Notes under the pieces: generated by a model
What the model saw: the letters and a program-made list of their open reading frames with translations, nothing else
Databases searched by the model: none
Told to the model about the DNA's origin: nothing
Program-made: the position numbers and the translations under genes
Part shown: positions 50,098-58,382 of the stretch, piece by piece
Layout: the number at the start of each line of letters is the position of its first letter
Position numbering within the stretch: position 1 is the first letter of the stretch
NCBI GenBank assembly: GCA_963728195.1
Contig: CAVSIX010000009.1
Span: forward strand, 186,001-250,000
Direction: 5' to 3'
Source of the DNA: Sva-07 sp963728195
GTDB lineage: Bacteria; Actinomycetota; Acidimicrobiia; Acidimicrobiales; Ilumatobacteraceae
DNA: 64,000 nucleotides

Positions 50098-51669
50098 GTG
50101 ACCGTCTCCGCCGACGCGACCGTCGCAGCGAGGGCTGCGAACGGCGCGGCCGAACTCGAGCGATTCACGGATTCGCGCATCGCCGAGGTGGGCGAAGCCC
50201 CGGTGCAGCACTCGGATCGGGCGGTCAGATGGTGGATCTTCGGCTCGATCTTCTGGCTGTCGTTCGTCGACCTCGTCGGCCTCACGATGGCGATCGAGCT
50301 GGTCTCGCCGAACTTCTTCGGTGGCGTGCCGTGGCTGCTGTTCAGCCGGATCCGGCCGATCCACGTCAACGGCGTGATCTTCGCCTGGCTCACGACGATG
50401 TACTGGGGTGCCGCGTTCTACATGGTGCCGCGGCTGTGTGGCGTGCGCCTGTGGAGCGAACGTCTCGCACTGTGGGCGGCGGTGGCGTGGAATCTGATGT
50501 TCGTCGGTGGAGTCCTCACGCTGGCGACCGGGCACACCCAGGGTCGCGAGTACGCCGAGTTCATCTGGCCGATCGACGTCGTCGTCGTCGGCGTCTTCCT
50601 CGCCAACATCGTCAACATCGTCATGACCGTCCTGACCCGTCGGGTTCGCCCGTTGTACGTGTCGGTCTGGTGGTTCCTGGCCTCACCCATGTGGTTGGCG
50701 GCGGACTACATCATCGGCAACGTGATGTGGCGACCGGGGAACCTGCTCGGCAACGGCGTCGACGGTGGGTCACTGTCGGGTGCGCTCCCCGACCCGCTCG
50801 CCGACGCGATGCTCAACTGGTGGTCGAACCACAACCTGTTCGGGTTGTGGCTCACCCCGATGCTGATCGCACTGACGTACTACCTGGTGCCGCGCATCAC
50901 GAACACGCCGCTGTTCAGCCACACGCTGTCACTGGTGTCGTTCTGGGGGATCGCGTTCTTCTACACCGGCGTGGGACACCACCATCTGTTGCAGGCGCCG
51001 ATTCCGGCGTGGCTCAAGACGTTCGCGACGTTCAACAGCATCCTGCTGCTCGTGCCGGTGATCGCGTTCGTGACCAACATCGTGCTGACGATGCGCGGCA
51101 GCTGGGAGAAGGTGTTCACGAACATGCCGCTGCGCTTCACGATCACCGGCTTCATCTTCTATTTCCTGACCAACGTCCAGGGAGCGATCCAAGCGATCCC
51201 GTCGTTCAACCGGGTCACCCACTTCACCAACTTCATCGTCGCCCACGCTCATCTGGCGCTCCTCGGCGGCTTCACGATCCTCGGCATGGGCGTGATCGAC
51301 TACATCGTCCCGCAGATCTATCAGCGGCCGGCCTACAGCCGCCGGCTGCTCGAGTGGCAGTACTGGCTCGTCACCATCGGCTTCGTCGGGTTCTTCTTCT
51401 CGCTGACGTTCGCCTCGTTCCTCCAGGGCCAGAACTGGGCGGCGGGCGTCCCCGAGGTGAACGTGCTCCCGCTCATCCGCCCGCACTACGTGGCGCGGGG
51501 CATCTTCGGATCGATGATCGTCGCGTCGGGATTCGTGCAGATCTACAACATGTGGCGCACGGTCACGACCGACACCAACCGCTCGGTCACCGACGAACTC
51601 GAGGCGTACCTCGCCGTGTCGTCGGCCGACTCCGGTGCGCGCGACTCGACTCCGAGAGGTGCGTCGTGA
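50098..51669 (+). CDS. ccoN: cbb3-type cytochrome c oxidase catalytic subunit I
   Basis: A 523-residue polytopic membrane protein, about 12 helices. Haem/copper ligands are recognisable: IHVNGVIFAWLTTMYWG (helix 2 His), WWSNHNLFGLWLTP (CuB His), FYTGVGHHHLLQAPIPAW (CuB His pair) and FIVAHAHLALLGGFTILGMG (low- and high-spin haem His). It reduces O2 and conserves energy by proton transfer. Start at GTG 50098, eight bases after GGAG; an upstream GTG at 50062 is less likely. Its stop overlaps the next gene by 4 bp. Confidence 0.93.
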   Translation: MTVSADATVAARAANGAAELERFTDSRIAEVGEAPVQHSDRAVRWWIFGSIFWLSFVDLVGLTMAIELVSPNFFGGVPWLLFSRIRPIHVNGVIFAWLTTMYWGAAFYMVPRLCGVRLWSERLALWAAVAWNLMFVGGVLTLATGHTQGREYAEFIWPIDVVVVGVFLANIVNIVMTVLTRRVRPLYVSVWWFLASPMWLAADYIIGNVMWRPGNLLGNGVDGGSLSGALPDPLADAMLNWWSNHNLFGLWLTPMLIALTYYLVPRITNTPLFSHTLSLVSFWGIAFFYTGVGHHHLLQAPIPAWLKTFATFNSILLLVPVIAFVTNIVLTMRGSWEKVFTNMPLRFTITGFIFYFLTNVQGAIQAIPSFNRVTHFTNFIVAHAHLALLGGFTILGMGVIDYIVPQIYQRPAYSRRLLEWQYWLVTIGFVGFFFSLTFASFLQGQNWAAGVPEVNVLPLIRPHYVARGIFGSMIVASGFVQIYNMWRTVTTDTNRSVTDELEAYLAVSSADSGARDSTPRGAS

Positions 51670-53168
51670 GCGACGAACCGACCGCAGCGGTGCCCGAGGG
51701 CGACGGCGAGCGCTTCCCGGCGCATCCCGAGGTCAGCCAGCTCTACAACCGCGAAGGTCCGCGCCGTGTGATGTTGATGACGCCGATGATGTCGACGGTC
51801 GGTGCCCTGGTCGCGTTCTTCACCGTCGTCGGCCTCGTCGTCGTGCTCCCCGTCGCCACCTACGACCCGCCGACGAGTGCGAACTGGCTGCCGCTGTCCG
51901 ACGAGGCCGTCGCGGGACGCTCGACGTTCGTCGGCAATGGCTGCGTGTACTGCCACAGTGGCTTCAGCCGGCCCCAGGACGTGTTCGCCGCCGCCTATTA
52001 CCTGTACCCCCGAGCCTCCGAGCCGGGTGACTACAAGGGCGAGGAACAGAGCCCGAACCTGCTCGGCACCGAGCGCACCGGCCCGGACCTCTCCCAGGAG
52101 GGCGGCATGCACCCCGACGACTGGCACGCCGCCCACTACGAGAACCCGCGCTACGCGATGCCGCTGTCGATCATGCCCCGGTTCAACTTCTGGGACGTCG
52201 ACGAACTCGAGAACGTGATCGCGTTCAACCAGCAAGCCGGCGGCAAGGAGGCAATGCTGCGCTACGCCGCAGTCATCGTCGGCGACCGCCTGATGCTGAT
52301 CAACAAGGGGTTGCTCTCGCCGAACGTCGCGTTCCGGAAGTACACCGCAGAGCTCGTCGAGAGCGGCGACGAACGCCTCCACCTCGACGGCGCCCCGATG
52401 GACAAGTCGCCGTGGGGACTGCCGTGGAAGGCCGTGTGGATGATCAACAGTTTCGAGCGTTCGTACTGGCTGACGTCGAACCCGCTGCCGTTGACGCAGC
52501 AGAACCTGATGCAGGGCAAGAACGAGTTCCTCGACCGGTGTGCGGGATGCCACGGCCAGCTCGGTGACGGCAAGGGCCCCGGTGCCGCGTTCCTCGCTCC
52601 CAAGCCGTTCGACTTCACGAAGAAGAAACTCCTCGCGGGAGGTCCGCAGGCGTCGGACGGCATGTTCTACCACCGCATCCTCACCGCCGGGCCGGGCACG
52701 GCGATGGAGCGGTTCGGCACCCGGCTGTCGGTCGAGGACATCTGGCGCATCGTGTTGTTCCTGCGCACGATCCCGAACGGCGGGCTCACCGAGGACATCC
52801 CCACCCCCGACATGTACGTCGACTGGACGCCGCCGTCGGCGCTGTTGAAGTACATCGACGACCACCCGATCGAGGATGCCGCAGCGTTCGCTCACGATCC
52901 CGATGGCGGTGACGCGTTCATGGCCGCAGCTCGATGGGTGGCGCCCGGCATGTCGCTGGCCGACGGCGGCGGGGACACCCCCGAAGCGGTCCTCGTCGGC
53001 GGCCGGCTGCCCGTCGATCTCACCACGGTTCGCGACCTGATCCACGACACCTACGTCGAGCTGGTCGAGCACGCGTACGGCGACGCCGTCGCACGCGGCG
53101 ACCACGACCTGCCGACGCGCCAGCAGATCCTCGACACCGAAGGGTTGGAGTTCCATGAACCGTCGTGA
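51666..53168 (+). CDS. ccoO: Fused CcoO/CcoP-like dihaem cytochrome c subunit of the cbb3-type oxidase
   Basis: A 500-residue protein with an N-terminal membrane helix (TVGALVAFFTVVGLVVVLPVATY, about 44-66) and two haem-binding motifs: CVYCH (residues 93-97) in the CcoO-like half (NGCVYCHSGFSRPQD, AAHYENPRYAMPLSIMP) and CAGCH (292-296) in a CcoP-like cytochrome c half (GKNEFLDRCAGCHGQLGDGKG). It carries electrons from donors to CcoN. GTG start overlaps the ccoN stop. No separate CcoP gene is present, and the missing CcoP appears to be replaced by this fusion. Confidence 0.88.
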   Translation: MSDEPTAAVPEGDGERFPAHPEVSQLYNREGPRRVMLMTPMMSTVGALVAFFTVVGLVVVLPVATYDPPTSANWLPLSDEAVAGRSTFVGNGCVYCHSGFSRPQDVFAAAYYLYPRASEPGDYKGEEQSPNLLGTERTGPDLSQEGGMHPDDWHAAHYENPRYAMPLSIMPRFNFWDVDELENVIAFNQQAGGKEAMLRYAAVIVGDRLMLINKGLLSPNVAFRKYTAELVESGDERLHLDGAPMDKSPWGLPWKAVWMINSFERSYWLTSNPLPLTQQNLMQGKNEFLDRCAGCHGQLGDGKGPGAAFLAPKPFDFTKKKLLAGGPQASDGMFYHRILTAGPGTAMERFGTRLSVEDIWRIVLFLRTIPNGGLTEDIPTPDMYVDWTPPSALLKYIDDHPIEDAAAFAHDPDGGDAFMAAARWVAPGMSLADGGGDTPEAVLVGGRLPVDLTTVRDLIHDTYVELVEHAYGDAVARGDHDLPTRQQILDTEGLEFHEPS

Positions 53169-53478
53169 ACGCCGCCGACCGTTCCTGCGTTCGACCGCTG
53201 CGCTCGCAGCGGCCGCTGCGACCGGAGTCGTGCTCGCCACGCTCGTCGCATCGCCCGCGAGTGCCCACGACGCACCCGACGACGGTGCGGCCGCGTGGGT
53301 GATGGCCGACTGGATGCTCCTGAGCTTCATGGTGTTCGGGTCGGCGGCACTCGTGTGTTTCGTGATCGCGGTCAGGCGCGGGCTGATGCGCAATCTCGAG
53401 GAGGCGAAACGGCACATCCTCACGATCGACGAACCCGACTACTACACCCCCGCCTGGGCACGAAAGGAGACGACGTGA
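53155..53478 (+). CDS. Small membrane protein of the cbb3-type oxidase cluster
   Basis: A 107-residue protein with an Arg-rich start (MNRRERRRPFLRS), a signal-like helix (about 14-35, ending ASPASA), a membrane helix (about 48-70: WMLLSFMVFGSAALVCFVIAV) and a basic, charged tail. It overlaps both neighbours (14 bp upstream and 4 bp downstream). It may be a CcoQ/CcoS-like assembly or electron-transfer accessory, by position only. Confidence 0.7.
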   Translation: MNRRERRRPFLRSTAALAAAAATGVVLATLVASPASAHDAPDDGAAAWVMADWMLLSFMVFGSAALVCFVIAVRRGLMRNLEEAKRHILTIDEPDYYTPAWARKETT

Positions 53479-53891
53479 CGTTCGCAACCCTGCTGGCGGC
53501 CGCCGACGTCCCCACCGGCGACGATCCGGCGACCGTGCACCAGTTCTACGACTGGCTCTACAGCTTCTACCTCTCACGCAATCCCAACTCGATCAACGAC
53601 AGTTCGGTCATCTTCGGTGAACCACCGCAGTGGGACATCTCGTGGGGCGGGCCACTGCTGCAGATCGCTTCCGTCGGGATCGTGATGATCTCGGTGTTCT
53701 GGGTGTTCGCCCACTTCTTCAACCATCCACGACGCGAGCGCTCGATGCTCTACCGGCCGGCGTCGTACGGCGGCACGCTCACCGAGCGCCACGGACGGTT
53801 CGGGTCGTTCAACCGGATCCTGTACGTCCCCGTCGTGCTGTGGGCCCTGTACTACGTGGTCGACCACGTCCTCACCGGGCAGGTGTACTGA
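53475..53891 (+). CDS. Uncharacterised membrane subunit of the cbb3-type oxidase cluster
   Basis: A 138-residue protein starting at GTG 53475 (overlapping the previous stop). Two membrane helices: GGPLLQIASVGIVMISVFWVFAHFF (about 57-80) and RILYVPVVLWALYYVVDHVL (about 114-133), with an N-terminal soluble part containing HQFYDWLYSFYLSRNP. It is unlike known Cco subunits in sequence. Its position between ccoO and the second oxidase-like gene suggests a structural subunit. Confidence 0.65.
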   Translation: MTFATLLAAADVPTGDDPATVHQFYDWLYSFYLSRNPNSINDSSVIFGEPPQWDISWGGPLLQIASVGIVMISVFWVFAHFFNHPRRERSMLYRPASYGGTLTERHGRFGSFNRILYVPVVLWALYYVVDHVLTGQVY

Positions 53892-53900
53892 GGGGGCGCC

Positions 53901-54209
53901 ATGCCGACGATCGCCGCGTGGGAGCATCGCACCGTCGCCCGGGTTCCGCCCGACGGTTGGGAGGAAGCGTGGTACTCGCTGGCGAGCTGGCGCGGCTTCC
54001 TCCAGTCGGTACCGGGGCAGTTGGCGGTGCGGGTGTCGGTGCGCGACGTGGAGTCGGGCGAGATCGAGGTGCACGTGAGCACGTTGTGGGAGCACCAGGC
54101 GCAGCTCACCGGCTGGCTCGACGGGCCGTTCCTGCCCCGGCGGGTCTTCGAGGAGTTGGCGACCGACGCAGAGATCGTCGACGAGGCGCTGCTTCGGTGG
54201 TTGCTGTGA
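53901..54209 (+). CDS. Small ABM-like (dimeric alpha-beta barrel) protein
   Basis: A 102-residue protein. AWEHRTVARVPPDGWEEAWYSLASWRGFLQSVPGQLAVRVSVRDVESG and VSTLWEHQAQLTGWL match the strand-helix-strand-strand layout of antibiotic-biosynthesis-monooxygenase-like proteins (residues about 6-53 and 67-80). Nine bases separate it from the preceding subunit gene. It may handle haem or a small metabolite; nothing confirms this. Confidence 0.65.
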   Translation: MPTIAAWEHRTVARVPPDGWEEAWYSLASWRGFLQSVPGQLAVRVSVRDVESGEIEVHVSTLWEHQAQLTGWLDGPFLPRRVFEELATDAEIVDEALLRWLL

Positions 54210-54226
54210 CGAAAGGAGCACGATCG

Positions 54227-54400
54227 ATGGATGAGCACACCGATGGGCCGGCCCCGCCGTTCCAACACCACTACTACGAGGAGGACGAGCGCTGGGCGCC
54301 GTCGCAGCAGTGGCGCGACTGGCTCATCCTGTTCGCGATGTGTGCGGTCTTCGTGGCCGTCCACGTCCTGATCTTCGTGTTCGAGCCGGGTCTTCGCTGA
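54227..54400 (+). CDS. 57-residue single-pass membrane protein
   Basis: ATG at 54227 with AAAGGAG just upstream. The acidic N-terminus includes HHYYEEDERWAPSQQW; one membrane helix follows, WLILFAMCAVFVAVHVLIFV, then FEPGLR. Small helices of this size occur as CcoQ-like or CcoH/CtaF-type oxidase components. It ends one base before the next gene's GTG start and 17 bp after the ABM-like gene. Confidence 0.7.
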   Translation: MDEHTDGPAPPFQHHYYEEDERWAPSQQWRDWLILFAMCAVFVAVHVLIFVFEPGLR

Positions 54401-54401
54401 C

Positions 54402-56371
54402 GTGCGGATCGAGGAGTTCTCCAACCTCGACGCAGTCGGGTTCGTGGCGCTCCTCGCGCTCGGCGCGTTCTTGCTGTTCCAGCTCATCCCGGCCGGCGAC
54501 GCGCCCCCGTCCTGCGTCGTACGTCCTACACCGACGACGAGATCACCGCCTACGACCGTCGGCTGCCGAAGTACTTCGTGACGGCGTTCGCCGCGATCGT
54601 CGTCGCCGGTGCGCACAGTGCGGTCAAGAGCGTCCCGCCGTTGCACGCATGGCTCGCCGACGCCGGTCACGGCGGCCATCTCGTGCGCGATCTCGCCAAC
54701 ACCCACCTGCTGATCGTGATCGGCGGCACGGTGGGCGCGTCGGGGCTGTGCTGGTACGTGCTGCCGCGCATCCTGCGCCGCCCGCTCGCAGCTCCCGGCC
54801 TCGCCGGATTCTCCTACTGGGCGACCGTCATCGGCGCCGGCGGGTTCTACGCCGTCAACGTCGTGGTCGGCCTCGCCGCCGGCCGGCGCGAACATCTGGG
54901 CGAGCCGTGGAACTCGGTCGAAGCGTCGTTCGGCGCCTGGAAGCAGGTGCCGGTCGCCCTCACGGCGACGATCATGGGGCTCGGCTACTGGAGTTTCGTC
55001 CTCGTCGTCGTCCTCACGGTGTGGCGCGCCCGTCACGTGTCCGAACGCAGCCCGGAGCGTCACCTCGCTTGGTTCTTCGTCGTCGGTGCGGTGGCGCTGC
55101 TCGTCGGCACCGTCCAGGGAGTGATCCAGGTGATGCCCGGTCCCGAGGACTGGTTGCATGCTGCGGCACCGGCGGGCGAGTACATCGACCCGATCGCCCA
55201 TGCCCACGTCAACCTGGTCACCGGGCTGCTGACACTGCTGTTCGGCGCCGCTCTCTGGTGGACGCGTGGGCGGCTGCCCGCCGCTCAGGAGCGGCGCCAG
55301 GACCGACTCGTGTTCTGGCTGCTCGTGCCGGGATCGGTGGCCTTCTACCTGACGTTCATGTACCTCGGGGTGCACGAGGGCCGCATGATCGTCGCCGGAC
55401 GGAGCTTCGACGATGCGGTCGCGGCAACCGGTCTCCGCCACCACGTGCCGCTCGCACTCGCCGGATCCGCGACGTTCGTCGGGCTCGCCACCGCGTTGAT
55501 CGTGCTCGTGCGACGGGTGACGAGTGGCGCCATGAGCGCCGCTACACGGTTCGTCGTCCTCGTGGCTGCGGGAAGCCTGGCCGTGGGGATGTGCCAGGGA
55601 CTCCTGCAACTGACCGCACCGGTGAAGCAGTTCATCGAGACGACGGGGCAGAGCGGCGACGGCATCGCCAACGCCCATGCGCAGCTCAACATGATGGGCG
55701 GGGTGCTGCTGCTGTCGACGGCGCTCGTCATCGAACGGGCACCGGCGCTGTTCGGCGTGGCGGTGCCCGACACCGTGCTCGACTGGTTCCGGCGGGCGTG
55801 CCTGCCCGCCGTCGCGCTCGTGTACCTGTCGGCGATGACCACGGCGATCGCCGGCGGCTTGGCGGAGCACCGCGGACGCGAGCCACAGCTGGACCCGATC
55901 GCCGGGGTCATCGGCCCGTCGCTGCAGACCGCCGGCGGGCTGCTCCTCGCGGTGGCGTTCGCTCCGCTCGCCGTCTGGGGATGGCGGGTCACACGCCCGG
56001 CACGCCGTCGCGCACTGTCGAACGTGCGAGCCTCGCTGTCGATCTCGAACGCCCCGCTGCCGGTGTGGATGGGCCACACGCGGTGGCAGTGGCCGGTCGT
56101 GGCGGAGTTCGTGGGCTCCGCGGGCGGCTTCCCGGGCGTCGGATGGATCCTCGCCGGCCGGCCGACCGTGGGCGTGCCGATGGCGTTGATCGGCCCGGCG
56201 GTCGCCTGGGCGTTCGTCCCCGCCGTCATGGTCGGCGACGGCGCACTGTCGACCGGTGGCAGCGGCCCGGTGCTCGCGGTGACGTGGCTGTCGGTGACGT
56301 GCATCGCGTCGACGACCAGCCTGGCGATCCACCTCTTCCGCCTCCAGCGCCTGCATCGGCGGGTGGTGTAG
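54402..56371 (+). CDS. Second haem-copper-oxidase-I-like membrane protein (frameshifted near its start)
   Basis: GTG start at 54402 reads IEEFSNLDAVGFVALLALGAFLLFQLIPAGDAPP, a membrane helix. The frame is then lost at a run of five Cs (54504-54508); adding one C rejoins LRRTSYTDDEITAYDRRLPKYFVTAF and gives 656 residues. About 14 helices follow, with His motifs NTHLLIVIGG, DPIAHAHVNLVTG and IANAHAQLNMMGG, close to those of cbb3/NOR subunit I, but no CuB HH pair or CuB His-N motif is obvious, so catalysis is doubtful. From 54578 the frame is uninterrupted to 56371. It is probably a structural or regulatory subunit, or part of a nitric-oxide-reductase-like complex. Confidence 0.75.
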
Positions 56372-56373
56372 CG

Positions 56374-56904
56374 ATGGGGCGGTCTCCGAATGCGATGCGT
56401 CGCACGACTCGGCTGCAGGCCGCAGTGCTGATCGTCATGTTCGGTTCGATCGCGGTGCTGCCGGCGCTGCCGTGGCTGATGGGCATCGTCACCGACGTCC
56501 AGCACAGCTACACGCAGACGGTCCCGATCGGGAACAAGGGGACCTACCTGGTCACCGACGACGGCGTGATGCAGCTCTACGCATGGAACTTCGACCCCGG
56601 CGAGTTCCCGAGCGACGCACCGACGCTGTCCGCCGATCGCATCGTCGACGTCGAGATCGTCGCCCGAGCGTTCGACGAAGTCGACCGGTACGTGCTCTAC
56701 GACCTCGACGAGGGGCGGCGAATCGAGTGGACGTCGGCGCCGACCACGGAGCGGACGATGACGCTCACGTGGGCGGGCACGTTGTCCGACGGGCACTACG
56801 TGCTGATCGTGCCGACCGACTCGTCGTTTGGCGGTGTCACCCGCCACTACTTCGCACTCGCCAGCGCGTCGTCGCCCGGCTCGACCGAGGAGGAACCGAC
56901 ATGA
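56374..56904 (+). CDS. Membrane-anchored extracytoplasmic protein of the oxidase cluster
   Basis: A 176-residue protein with an N-terminal helix (AAVLIVMFGSIAVLPALPWLMG, about 15-36) and a beta-rich extracellular part containing YTQTVPIGNKGTYLVTDDGV, QLYAWNFDPGEFPSDAP and TMTLTWAGTLSDGHYVLIVPTDSS. Unrecognised fold. It begins two bases after the second oxidase-like gene and overlaps the following lipoprotein gene by 4 bp. Confidence 0.65.
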   Translation: MGRSPNAMRRTTRLQAAVLIVMFGSIAVLPALPWLMGIVTDVQHSYTQTVPIGNKGTYLVTDDGVMQLYAWNFDPGEFPSDAPTLSADRIVDVEIVARAFDEVDRYVLYDLDEGRRIEWTSAPTTERTMTLTWAGTLSDGHYVLIVPTDSSFGGVTRHYFALASASSPGSTEEEPT

Positions 56905-57395
56905 ACGGCACACGGACACGCAGGAGTCCGATGGTCGGCGTTGTCGGTTGCGTGATCGCCGGCGCAGTGTTCGTCGCCGCATGTAGCGGCGAGGATCCGT
57001 TGCCGACGCAGGCGGAAGACCGGCTCGAGCAGTCGCCCTCGAACGCAGACCTCGCAGTGACCGGCGCCTTCGACACGAACCTCTTCCGCGACCAGAGCAT
57101 CGTGCTGCCCGGCGACATCGTGCAGGTCGTCGGGCCGGGCGTGTTCCGCTTCGCCGGAGAGCTGATCGCCGCCGATTCGGTGCTGGTCGTCGCGCCGCCC
57201 GGCGATGTCATCGAGCAGGGCGCCCACGTCCGTGTGGTCGGCACGGTGGTCCGCGCCAGCCAGCTCACCGAGGCGGGGATTCCCGACGGTGTCGACCCGT
57301 CGCAGGCGACCGGTGACGAAGTCGACGTCATCCTGGCCACCGAGGTGCGTCTCGTCGCCGACGTCGACGCAGAATCGCGCGATGTGGGCGGTTGA
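56901..57395 (+). CDS. Putative lipoprotein at the end of the oxidase cluster
   Basis: A 164-residue protein with lipobox: MNGTRTRRSPMVGVVGCVIA then VFVAAC (Cys about residue 28). The mature part is beta-rich and OB-like (GDIVQVVGPGVFRFAGELIAADSVLVV, GDVIEQGAHVRVVGTVVRAS). Function unknown. It overlaps the previous gene by 4 bp and is convergent with the next gene (33-bp gap). Confidence 0.7.
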   Translation: MNGTRTRRSPMVGVVGCVIAGAVFVAACSGEDPLPTQAEDRLEQSPSNADLAVTGAFDTNLFRDQSIVLPGDIVQVVGPGVFRFAGELIAADSVLVVAPPGDVIEQGAHVRVVGTVVRASQLTEAGIPDGVDPSQATGDEVDVILATEVRLVADVDAESRDVGG

Positions 57396-57428
57396 GTGAC
57401 GGCCCGATGTCGCCTGGCGATGAAGACG

Positions 57429-57776
57429 TCAGTGACGCTGGTGCGCCGCCGCAGCGCCGAATGCTGCTCCGGCGATACATACGATCAGCACGCCGGCCTC
57501 CATCAGCACGTAGGCCCAGATGTCGAGTCCGTCGCCGAACTCCAGGAGCGCTGCGGTCGTCGCCACCAGCGCACTGCCGCCCACCAGGGTCACCCACGAC
57601 GCTGAACGTTGATGTCGCCACGATCGGCCGGTGCGGCCCATGAGGGGCGGGGCTCCGTGCGGGTCGAGCTGCCGGCCACCGGCGACCGGCGACACCAGCA
57701 TCCACACGACGGCGGCGAGCGCAGCCGACAGCAGCACGATGGGGACGATCAGCACGGCGACCTCACCGCTCGACAC
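57429..57776 (-). CDS. Three-helix hypothetical membrane protein
   Basis: A 115-residue protein from GTG 57774-57776: SSGEVAVLIVPIVLLSAALAAVVWMLVSPVAGG (helix, about residues 2-28), WVTLVGGSALVATTAALLEFG (about 60-80) and DIWAYVLMEAGVLIVCIAGAAFGAA (about 83-107). Unrecognised. The GTG follows the TPR gene's stop by one base, so the two are probably co-transcribed. Confidence 0.6.
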   Translation of the reverse strand: MSSGEVAVLIVPIVLLSAALAAVVWMLVSPVAGGRQLDPHGAPPLMGRTGRSWRHQRSASWVTLVGGSALVATTAALLEFGDGLDIWAYVLMEAGVLIVCIAGAAFGAAAAHQRH

Positions 57777-57777
57777 G

Positions 57778-58285
57778 TCAGGGTTGCTCCGTGTTCGCTG
57801 GCGCAGTCGGGTCTTCACCGGTGAGCAGCTGGTCGCGCATTGCGGCGATGTCGGAGTCGTGACGCATGGCGAGGCTCTGCTCGATCAACTGGAGGCCGGT
57901 CGTTCGGCTCCCCGTCTCGGCGAGCGTCCAGCCGAGGTGTCCGAGCGCCTCGGCATTGTCCGGTTCCGTGGCGAGCACGGCGATGTAGAGGTTGACGGCA
58001 TCCTCGAACCGGCCTTCACTCAGTGCCGCATCCGCCCGCGCGACGGCGTCGGCGGTCACCGGTGCGCTCGTGGCCGCGAGATTGCCGGCGCGTTGGTCTC
58101 GCAGGTACTGCCCGGCCGCGAACGCCAGCACGAGTACGACGAGGGCGACGGGCCCGATCCATCGCCGATCGAGCGGATGGCGGACGCGGTCGTCAGCGAG
58201 CGCCGGCGGTTCCGTCGAGCCGCTCCCGGTGATCAGCGTCGAGGTGATGCTCGTCTGTACCCGGCCCGGCCCACCGCTGAGACAT
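57778..58285 (-). CDS. TPR-containing cytochrome c biogenesis-like protein (CcmI/CycH-like), frameshifted
   Basis: The best gene model starts at ATG 58283-58285, MSQRWAGPGTDEHHLDADHR, and loses frame near 58203-58225; the continuing frame reads EPPALADDRVRHPLDRRWIGPVALVVLVLAFAAGQYLRD, so the membrane helix is split unless the frame is repaired. Repair of one extra base gives 168 residues: a membrane helix followed by TPRs (RADAALSEGRFEDAVNLYIAVLATEPDNAEALGHLGWTLAETG). If not repaired, a GTG at 58131 gives 117 residues with a truncated helix. TPR plus single helix suggests a CcmI/CycH-like role near the oxidase genes, but this is inferred. Confidence 0.65.
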
Positions 58286-58382
58286 CGGTGACGCCCCGTC
58301 CTGCCGTGGTGCTAGGTTCGCTGCGCCGGTCGTGGGGTGGCCGGACCGGGCGTAGGCGTTCGGCGACGGAACGGGGGGCGAC

